This document shows, piece by piece, positions 1 to 4,098 of a stretch of DNA of 6,003 nt; within the stretch, counting starts at the first letter, position 1; each line of letters opens with the position of its first letter. The notes beneath the pieces were generated by a model that made no database searches, was not told the origin of the DNA, and worked only from the letters and a program-made list of their open reading frames with translations. The stretch is taken from NCBI GenBank assembly GCA_937959315.1, contig CALGRC010000172.1, positions 1 through 6,003 of the forward strand, written 5' to 3'. The DNA is from an uncultured Clostridia bacterium. GTDB taxonomy: Bacteria > Bacillota > Clostridia > UMGS1810. Position numbers and translations under genes: made by a program.

Positions 1-944
1 TTGCGCCAATCCCCAATTTTTCCAATACAGTCGGCAAACGGTTTTTCAATTTCTGTATCATCCATGGTATAGGCCCCATCCAACCGCCGGGTCATGCGCA
101 GCTGCGGAATGGCCGGCAATGTGATAGGCTGGTAGTCGTGCGTTTTTTTTCTTGCTTCCAATATATCGCGGCGTATCTGCGCATGAGAAAAACACAACAT
201 TTCGCTGTTGTCAAATGCATCCAATCCTCCAAACCGCCGTTCCATCAATGGCTTAGGGGAATCGCCCGTTTTGTGCGCATCGGGCACATCTGCAAATCCC
301 AGCATTTTTAAATTACTGGCGCCGCCAGCCTGATAATAGTACCACGCCGCCAGCACATTGCCCTGCTCAAACGCAGCAGTCTGTTCGCCTGCCATATGGC
401 AGATGTCCGCGTCGCCGGTTGCATCTACCACCGTTTGCACAGCAACCGCACTTCTGCCGCTTTTATTTTCTATAATAACATGCGTAATCTTGCCATCAGT
501 CACCGCAACGTCACTGATATGCGTATGATATAAAATGGTTACCCCTTCCCGCAACAACAACGCCTCAACTTCCAGCGCAAAAAGATGGGGGTTATACTGT
601 ACTTGAAACCGCTGTTCTTTCCGTTCCTCACAGTTTTCCCGGTCCAGCCATGCAGACGGGTACCTGGCCTCAGCCCCATATTGAATGGACAACCGCAGCA
701 ATTCCTCCGCAATGCCAAAGCTCACCTGATGGCCCATCCCATCGCATAACGGCAGATAAATGGTAACCAATCCCAATGTTGCCAAACCGCCCAGCAGGCA
801 TTCACGCTCCACCAGCAGCACATCCGCGCCGGCCCTGGCAGCCGCAAGCGCAGCGGATATGCCTGCAATCCCGCCGCCTGCTACCAATACGCCGCAGCTT
901 GCGGCAACCGGCAGCGTACGTTCTTTTTCAGTTATCTGTTGCAT
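1..944 (-). CDS. FAD-dependent oxidoreductase, 3' end outside window (314 codons visible)
   Basis: This open frame begins at an ATG (944-942) and runs without a stop off the left edge. Near the N-terminus is a Rossmann dinucleotide-binding motif, AGGGIAG (residues 22-28), in VLVAGGGIAGISAAL, with an acidic residue (E46) ending the second strand in VLLVERE. A second flavin-contact motif, VVDATGDAD, is at 172-180, and IPQLRMTRRLDG lies at about 279-290. Together these are typical of the FAD-dependent oxidoreductase family Pfam calls FAD_oxidored (PF12831). Such proteins are cytosolic flavoenzymes of often unknown substrate, frequently found in carbohydrate-use loci; the substrate cannot be read here. 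An SD-like GGGAGGG lies 8 bases before the chosen ATG. An earlier ATG (951-949) is out of frame and stops after seven codons, and it sits too close to the SD. The gene starts 53 bases after the tRNA terminator with no clear promoter. The family call is firm; the function is open. Confidence 0.88.
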   Translation of the reverse strand, partial: MQQITEKERTLPVAASCGVLVAGGGIAGISAALAAARAGADVLLVERECLLGGLATLGLVTIYLPLCDGMGHQVSFGIAEELLRLSIQYGAEARYPSAWLDRENCEERKEQRFQVQYNPHLFALEVEALLLREGVTILYHTHISDVAVTDGKITHVIIENKSGRSAVAVQTVVDATGDADICHMAGEQTAAFEQGNVLAAWYYYQAGGASNLKMLGFADVPDAHKTGDSPKPLMERRFGGLDAFDNSEMLCFSHAQIRRDILEARKKTHDYQPITLPAIPQLRMTRRLDGAYTMDDTEIEKPFADCIGKIGDWR

Positions 945-997
945 TGCACATTCCCTCCCATCTTGCTTTCCTGCCCATGCTTTCCTTATGCCAATAT

Positions 998-1037
998 AAA
1001 AAAATTAGCAAGAATAAAACCATTCCTGCTAATTTTT
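998..1037 (-). terminator. Intrinsic terminator of the CAT-anticodon tRNA
   Basis: A 16-bp stem with one G·U pair (arms 1022-1037 and 1000-1015) encloses a 6-base loop. Read on the minus strand it ends in a run of seven T (1004-998). It begins 3 bases after the tRNA 3' end, so it serves that tRNA. The plus-strand reading also ends in five T, so it could work in both directions, but no plus-strand gene feeds into it. Confidence 0.9.
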
Positions 1038-1040
1038 ATA

Positions 1041-1114
1041 TGGGCCTTCAGGGACTCGAACCCCGGACCGACCGGTTATGAGCCGGTGGCTCTAACCAAC
1101 TGAGCTAAAGGCCC
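1041..1114 (-). tRNA. tRNA with CAT anticodon, probably tRNA-Ile2 (alternatively elongator tRNA-Met)
   Basis: The 74-base gene folds as a complete cloverleaf. It has a 7-bp acceptor stem (GGGCCTT/AAGGCCC), D arm GCTC...GAGC, anticodon stem ACCGG/CCGGT with loop CTCATAA, T arm CGGGG/CCCTG with loop TTCGAGT, and discriminator A. No CCA is encoded; the next bases are TAT, so the end must be added by nucleotidyltransferase. The CAT anticodon fits Met or the Ile2 species whose C34 is changed to lysidine by TilS to read AUA. The 5' half (CTTTAGCTCAGTTGGTTAGAGC) and the CTCATAA loop match my memory of Bacillus tRNA-Ile2 much better than Bacillus elongator Met. C4-G69 and C5-G68, described as TilS determinants in E. 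coli, are present. It is not an initiator: the acceptor stem is fully paired and the GGG/CCC anticodon-stem pairs are absent. Confidence 0.95.
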
Positions 1115-1145
1115 TTGTTTATGATAAACCTATCACAACTTATTT

Positions 1146-1174
1146 AGTATATCAAAATTTCATTTTTCTGTCAA
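1146..1174 (-). promoter_or_regulatory. Sigma-A-type promoter for the CAT-anticodon tRNA
   Basis: On the minus strand a perfect -35 TTGACA (1174-1169) is followed after exactly 17 bases by TATACT (1151-1146), one base off the -10 consensus. Transcription should begin near 1139, leaving a tRNA 5' leader of about 25 bases. It is the strongest promoter in the window, as expected for a stable RNA. It lies in the gap behind the ThrE-type gene, so this tRNA does not depend on readthrough. Confidence 0.9.
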
Positions 1175-1271
1175 TGAAAAATCAACGATTTTCCAGATAT
1201 TTTACCAGTCATCCGCCAAATTGTGTGGGGTTTGTTGTTTGTATTGCGGCCGTCCCCTTTCCAAATACCCT

Positions 1272-2519
1272 CTACTGTTTATATTCCGCTTTTTCTGGCG
1301 CCATCCCTTTTGCAGGAGCAAACAGGCTGCGAAACACAAAGGCTCCAATGGCAATCGCCAAGCTCATTGCAATCATCTGTACCATCGTATCCACTCCCGC
1401 CTGCAAAAACTGGCTGTACATACCGCTCGCCATATACAACATCGAATCAAACAGCCCTTTCCCTGGCACCAAAACCATAATGGAAGAAATTAAAAATACC
1501 GTTGCCGGAAGTTTCATAACCCGGGCCAGCCCCTCTGAGCAGAAAGCCATCAGCAGAGCAGCCAAAAAATAAGCGGCCGGCATAAACGGTACCATAGCTG
1601 CCAGCAGGCGGCAAATAAAATAGGATACCGCCCCAATCAGGCTGCTTGCAAACAATGTCCTGCCTGGCGCCGACTGCTCGATAGACAAGCAAAGTACCAC
1701 AAAAAACGCAACCACAAACTGTGCAAGCCAAAACCATTTTTGATCCCCGCCTGCCTCCGTAAGCTGAACGCCATCCCCAAAAAGCCCCAAAACCGCCGCA
1801 GCGCCTGCTGCCAGCATGCCAAACTTAAAAAACGCCTCGGCAAACCGGGCCACGCCGGAGACCAAATCCCCGTACATGGTATCCCGGATTGCATTGACCA
1901 GCGCAGCGCCTGGATAAAGGGAAAGGGCAGAAGCTGCAATAACAGCAACCGGCCGTACCTGGCTGCACCACCGGGCAAAAAATACGGCAATGGCCGCCAC
2001 CACAATTCCAAATACAAAGAACAAAATGATTTGAGAAGATATACGGTCTTTCCAGCGCGCAGGCATACAAGGATACACCAGCCCACACACAAATGCCGGA
2101 AGTACATCATACCAGCCGCCGCCGAATAAAAGCAACGCCAATATTGCCGTTGCACAGTAGCAAAGTACTTGCAGCGGCCAGGCATACAATTCCTTTCGGC
2201 GCAGCATAGTTAAACGCGCATACGCTTCCTCCAACGTGATTGTATCATCACAAAACGCGCGGACAACGGTGTTAACCTGCGCAATGCAATCCAAATGAAT
2301 GGTGCGCTGGTTAAAACGGCGGACAGCCTGCCCGGCCTGCCCATCCTTTTCTATCTGTATAAACAATGTAGTTGAAAGTACTGCAACGCCTGCTTTTACA
2401 TTGCATTTTTTGCATAAATACAGAACCGTATCCTCAGCCCGGTAGGTTTCACTTCCATTTTCAATTAACAGGCCGGCACTTATGCAGCAAACCTCCAATA
2501 AAAGGGAAAGACCCTGCAC
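1272..2519 (-). CDS. ThrE-type threonine/serine exporter family protein (YjjP-YjjB fusion)
   Basis: A 415-residue integral membrane protein with about ten hydrophobic segments from residue 117 to 397. The soluble N-terminal part carries the family signature IENGSETYRAEDT (19-31), followed by SALSLYPGAALVNAIRD (197-213) and TMYGDLVSG (214-222). These mark the first domain (ThrE/YjjP, PF06738). The second half (about 265-397) has the shorter second domain (YjjB-like, PF12821), with VPGKGLFDSM at 351-360 repeating the PG motif. Both domains in one chain are the arrangement of Corynebacterium ThrE, an exporter of threonine and serine; in many bacteria they are two genes. Substrate is inferred from family only. 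The start is GTG (2519-2517), with SD AGGAGG 7 bases upstream; the next frame also offers a GTG but is not open. No terminator is visible downstream. The gene starts right after the tRNA-Glu terminator with no obvious promoter. Confidence 0.9.
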   Translation of the reverse strand: MQGLSLLLEVCCISAGLLIENGSETYRAEDTVLYLCKKCNVKAGVAVLSTTLFIQIEKDGQAGQAVRRFNQRTIHLDCIAQVNTVVRAFCDDTITLEEAYARLTMLRRKELYAWPLQVLCYCATAILALLLFGGGWYDVLPAFVCGLVYPCMPARWKDRISSQIILFFVFGIVVAAIAVFFARWCSQVRPVAVIAASALSLYPGAALVNAIRDTMYGDLVSGVARFAEAFFKFGMLAAGAAAVLGLFGDGVQLTEAGGDQKWFWLAQFVVAFFVVLCLSIEQSAPGRTLFASSLIGAVSYFICRLLAAMVPFMPAAYFLAALLMAFCSEGLARVMKLPATVFLISSIMVLVPGKGLFDSMLYMASGMYSQFLQAGVDTMVQMIAMSLAIAIGAFVFRSLFAPAKGMAPEKAEYKQ

Positions 2520-2525
2520 ACTGTA

Positions 2526-2541
2526 TCCTCCTTTTTCAAGG
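2526..2541 (-). promoter_or_regulatory. Ribosome-binding site of the ThrE-type gene with a small hairpin over its 5' edge
   Basis: On the minus strand this reads CCTTGAAAAAGGAGGA, 6 bases before the GTG start. AGGAGG is a near-perfect SD and justifies the GTG start. CCTT (2541-2538) can pair with AAGG (2533-2530) across a GAAA tetraloop, which would cover the 5' part of the SD. A 4-bp stem is weak, so regulation is only a possibility. Confidence 0.6.
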
Positions 2542-2550
2542 CATCCAAAA

Positions 2551-2591
2551 GAATAAAAAACTCCTTCAAGACTTAAAAAATCTCAAAGGAG
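2551..2591 (-). terminator. Intrinsic terminator of tRNA-Glu
   Basis: An 11-bp stem with two G·U pairs (arms 2591-2581 and 2571-2561 on the minus strand) encloses a 9-base loop and is followed by TTTTTT (2560-2555), then more T-rich sequence. It begins 14 bases after the tRNA 3' end. The downstream SD of the ThrE-type gene begins only about 20 bases beyond the T run, so any mRNA for that gene must read through or start within this short stretch. Confidence 0.92.
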
Positions 2592-2605
2592 CCTTATAAA
2601 AAATA

Positions 2606-2677
2606 TGACCCATGGGGGAGTCGAACCCCCGTTATCGCCGTGAGAGGGCGGTGTCTTAACCACTTGACCAATGGGCC
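2606..2677 (-). tRNA. tRNA-Glu (anticodon CTC)
   Basis: A 72-base cloverleaf close to Bacillus tRNA-Glu. It has acceptor GGCCCAT/ATGGGTC with one G·U, D arm GTC...GAC, anticodon loop CTCTCAC with CTC at 34-36 (reads GAG), T stem GGGGG/CCCCC with loop TTCGACT, and discriminator A. CCA is not encoded. The anticodon stem is CCGCC/GGCGA, so the first pair (27-43) is a C·A mismatch where tRNA-Glu normally has C-G. The other four pairs are intact, so the molecule should still fold. A strong promoter lies about 96 bases upstream and a terminator follows, so it is a self-contained unit. Confidence 0.95.
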
Positions 2678-2685
2678 CCGCAAGC

Positions 2686-2752
2686 CCCTTTGCTGCCGGT
2701 GCCAGGCTGACAGCCATCCATCTGAGCAATCAGCAGAACCCGGCAACAAGGG
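2686..2752 (-). other. Foldable leader upstream of tRNA-Glu (possible structured RNA element)
   Basis: Between the tRNA-Glu promoter and the tRNA is an unusually long leader of about 88 bases. Its ends pair: 2752-2740 (CCCTTGTTGCCGG) with 2699-2686 (CCGGCAGCAAAGGG) gives 13 pairs with one bulged A and one G·U. Inside are two short hairpins, CTGA-TTGC-TCAG (2733-2722) and GGCT-GTC-AGCC (2715-2705), so a three-way junction is possible. It would form in the primary transcript and be removed by RNase P. I see no T-box motif, no encoded peptide and no match to a riboswitch I know. It may simply be a processed tRNA leader, or a small stable RNA. Confidence 0.5.
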
Positions 2753-2772
2753 ACAACCAATTTGATAGACCA

Positions 2773-2801
2773 ATTATAACACAAACTATAACCCATTGCA
2801 A
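2773..2801 (-). promoter_or_regulatory. Sigma-A-type promoter for tRNA-Glu
   Basis: On the minus strand the -35 TTGCAA (2801-2796, 4 of 6 consensus bases) is separated by 17 bases from a perfect TATAAT (2778-2773). The predicted start is near 2766, about 88 bases before the tRNA. The sequence CCAATT occurs twice just downstream of and overlapping the -10 region, 13 bases apart. It is the last clear promoter before the ThrE-type gene, so it may also supply that gene by readthrough. Confidence 0.85.
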
Positions 2802-2861
2802 TACTTTTTTTGCCTGCTGATGAGTTTTTTGCATGATTTTACGATGTACTTGCTCCAAAAC

Positions 2862-3041
2862 CTAACAGCCGCTGCCCCTTGCTGCTGTAACAGCTTGTGC
2901 ATATCCGCTTTTTATTTTCCAACGTTCAACCTTCTCTAAGGTTCCCTGCTCAGGAACACTATGCTCTGCAGCATAGGACGAAATTGCGGCAGCAAAATTC
3001 TGTAATACTAATTTTGCATTAGAATGACAATATATATAACT
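2862..3041 (-). pseudogene. Possible remnant of a protein gene (59 open codons, no start codon), perhaps a PfkB-type C-terminus
   Basis: From a TAG at 3044-3042 to a TAG at 2864-2862 the minus strand is open for 59 codons but has no ATG, GTG or TTG to start from. The middle of the translation, KLVLQNFAAAISSYAAEHS and then GTLEKVERW, loosely resembles the C-terminal end of PfkB kinases. The intact kinase next door ends ...NVLRFANIAAGLSTAGKG..., about 11 codons from its own end it has FPDETTVKGF, and its stop is only about 20 bases upstream of this stretch. A decayed tail of a second kinase copy, or of a longer ancestral 3' end, is possible. The match is weak and by eye only. It could equally be chance open sequence in a 383-base intergenic region. 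Confidence 0.25.
2941..2976. repeat. Two adjacent perfect hairpins in the gap behind the kinase gene
   Basis: GTTCC-(7)-GGAAC at 2941-2957 and CTATGCT-CTGC-AGCATAG at 2959-2976 are perfect inverted repeats of 5 and 7 bp, separated by a single base. Neither is followed by a T run on either strand, so they are not ordinary terminators. They might protect the 3' end of the kinase mRNA or bind a protein. The inner copies are not repeated elsewhere in the window. Confidence 0.55.
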
Positions 3042-3060
3042 CTACATTTTCTTTATTTTA

Positions 3061-4008
3061 TCAGTCCAAAAACCCTTTTACTGTAGTTTCATCCGGAAAA
3101 GATGCAATCGTCCCTTTCCCCGCAGTAGATAGCCCTGCTGCTATATTTGCAAAGCGCAACACGTTTTTTAATGTTTCTCCATACATAGCACCCATCCCAT
3201 ATTCTGACACACATCTAAGAAAAGCGCCTATAAAACAGTCACCCGCCCCTGTAGTATCTATGGGCTGTATTTTTTCAAAGGCCGGAAGGCTGTACGTTTC
3301 TTCTCCATGTTTACAATATACCCCGTCCTTCCCAAGTGTGACGAGAATCATCTGTAAACCATACTTATCCGAAAGATACTCCGTTGCTTTTTTTAACGTT
3401 GAAATCCCGGTTAAAAATTCCAGTTCCTTCTCGGAAACTTTCAAAATATGGCTGAAACGTAAGCAAGACAGCAGAACCTCTCTTGCCTCATATAAATCAT
3501 TCCATAACGGACGGCGTAAATTCGGATCAAAACTGACGATCTTTCCCGCATCATATGCTTTTTTTGCAATTTGCATAATCGTACTACGAGATGGCTCATG
3601 CGTGAGCGGGATGGATCCAAAATGTAAAATATCTGTATCCTCAAGCATTGCTTTTGGGATATCATTGAAAACCAGGCGGGTTTCCGCTCCTGGATTGCGT
3701 ACAAAATGGAAGCTCCTATCCCCCATATCATTTAAATGTACAAACGCCAATGTTGTATCGTACCTGTCATCTGCAATCATATATTCCGTATTTACTCCGC
3801 TCTCTGTAAGCCTCTGCACTAAAAACTCCCCAAATACATCTTTACCAACTTTCCCTGCAAAAACCGCCTCCGCTCCCAGTTTGGCAGCGGCAGCGGCAAC
3901 ATTTGCACAAGCGCCGCCGCAATTCATCTCATACAAGGGATTATCTCCATTTGATTTCCCCGCTGGGGTAAAATCAACTATCAGTTCCCCTATCGAGGTT
4001 ATTTTCAT
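3061..4008 (-). CDS. PfkB-family sugar kinase, fructokinase-like
   Basis: A complete 315-residue cytosolic kinase of the ribokinase/PfkB superfamily, of normal length. Visible motifs in order: N-terminal GELIVDFTPAG (7-17), typical of fructokinases; the sugar-binding signature GGACANVAAAAAKLG (31-45), with Cys where fructokinases usually have Pro; GKVGKDVFG (52-60); FDPNLRRPLW (160-169); KVSEKE (190-195); TLGKDG (224-229); and the second signature DTTGAGDCF (251-259), with catalytic base D257 and the anion hole TGAG. It transfers ATP phosphate to a sugar hydroxyl, most likely fructose; 2-keto-3-deoxygluconate or another hexose cannot be excluded. It lies 90 bases behind the alpha-mannosidase gene on the same strand, with no promoter visible between, so they are probably co-transcribed. 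The ATG is preceded by AAAGGA about 10 bases upstream, a moderate SD. No clear terminator follows its TGA. Confidence 0.93.
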   Translation of the reverse strand: MKITSIGELIVDFTPAGKSNGDNPLYEMNCGGACANVAAAAAKLGAEAVFAGKVGKDVFGEFLVQRLTESGVNTEYMIADDRYDTTLAFVHLNDMGDRSFHFVRNPGAETRLVFNDIPKAMLEDTDILHFGSIPLTHEPSRSTIMQIAKKAYDAGKIVSFDPNLRRPLWNDLYEAREVLLSCLRFSHILKVSEKELEFLTGISTLKKATEYLSDKYGLQMILVTLGKDGVYCKHGEETYSLPAFEKIQPIDTTGAGDCFIGAFLRCVSEYGMGAMYGETLKNVLRFANIAAGLSTAGKGTIASFPDETTVKGFLD

Positions 4009-4049
4009 TTTTGTTTTTTCCTTTCCCTTTTGAATTTGCTGTTTTAAGA

Positions 4050-4086
4050 AATCTCCCTATAGGCGAATATTGCTTACAGGGAGATT
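4050..4086 (-). terminator. Intergenic hairpin between alpha-mannosidase and kinase (weak terminator or mRNA-stabilising element)
   Basis: A 12-bp stem with one G·U pair (arms 4086-4075 and 4061-4050) around a 13-base loop starts 12 bases after the mannosidase stop. Read on the minus strand it continues TTCTTAAAAC, so there is no proper T run. It therefore more likely causes partial termination or protects the upstream mRNA 3' end, lowering kinase relative to mannosidase expression. The kinase SD lies about 25 bases beyond. Confidence 0.6.
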
Positions 4087-4098
4087 CCTTCATAACTA

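Noticed and set aside
928..951. Seven-codon leader peptide from the ATG at 951 before the oxidoreductase
   Set aside because: The SD is almost touching that ATG, and the short frame shows no codon pattern that would suggest attenuation; the ATG at 944 has better spacing.
760..1081. Plus-strand open frames over the oxidoreductase start and the CAT tRNA
   Set aside because: They run through the tRNA gene and antisense to a gene with clear FAD motifs, so they are shadows.
1174..1572. Plus-strand open frames behind the tRNA promoter
   Set aside because: They overlap the 3' end of the ThrE-type gene antisense, and their composition mirrors its membrane-protein codons.
2606..2677. Integration (att) site of a mobile element at either tRNA
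   Set aside because: No repeat of either tRNA 3' end was seen elsewhere in the window, and there is no integrase; ordinary terminators follow both tRNAs.
2678..2766. T-box riboswitch in the leader before tRNA-Glu
   Set aside because: The conserved T-box sequence and antiterminator layout are absent, and the leader precedes a tRNA rather than a synthetase or amino-acid gene.
3260..4033. Plus-strand open frame of 257 codons
   Set aside because: It lies antisense over the kinase gene, whose motifs are complete; the plus-strand translation has no recognisable motif and no ribosome-binding site that I can see.
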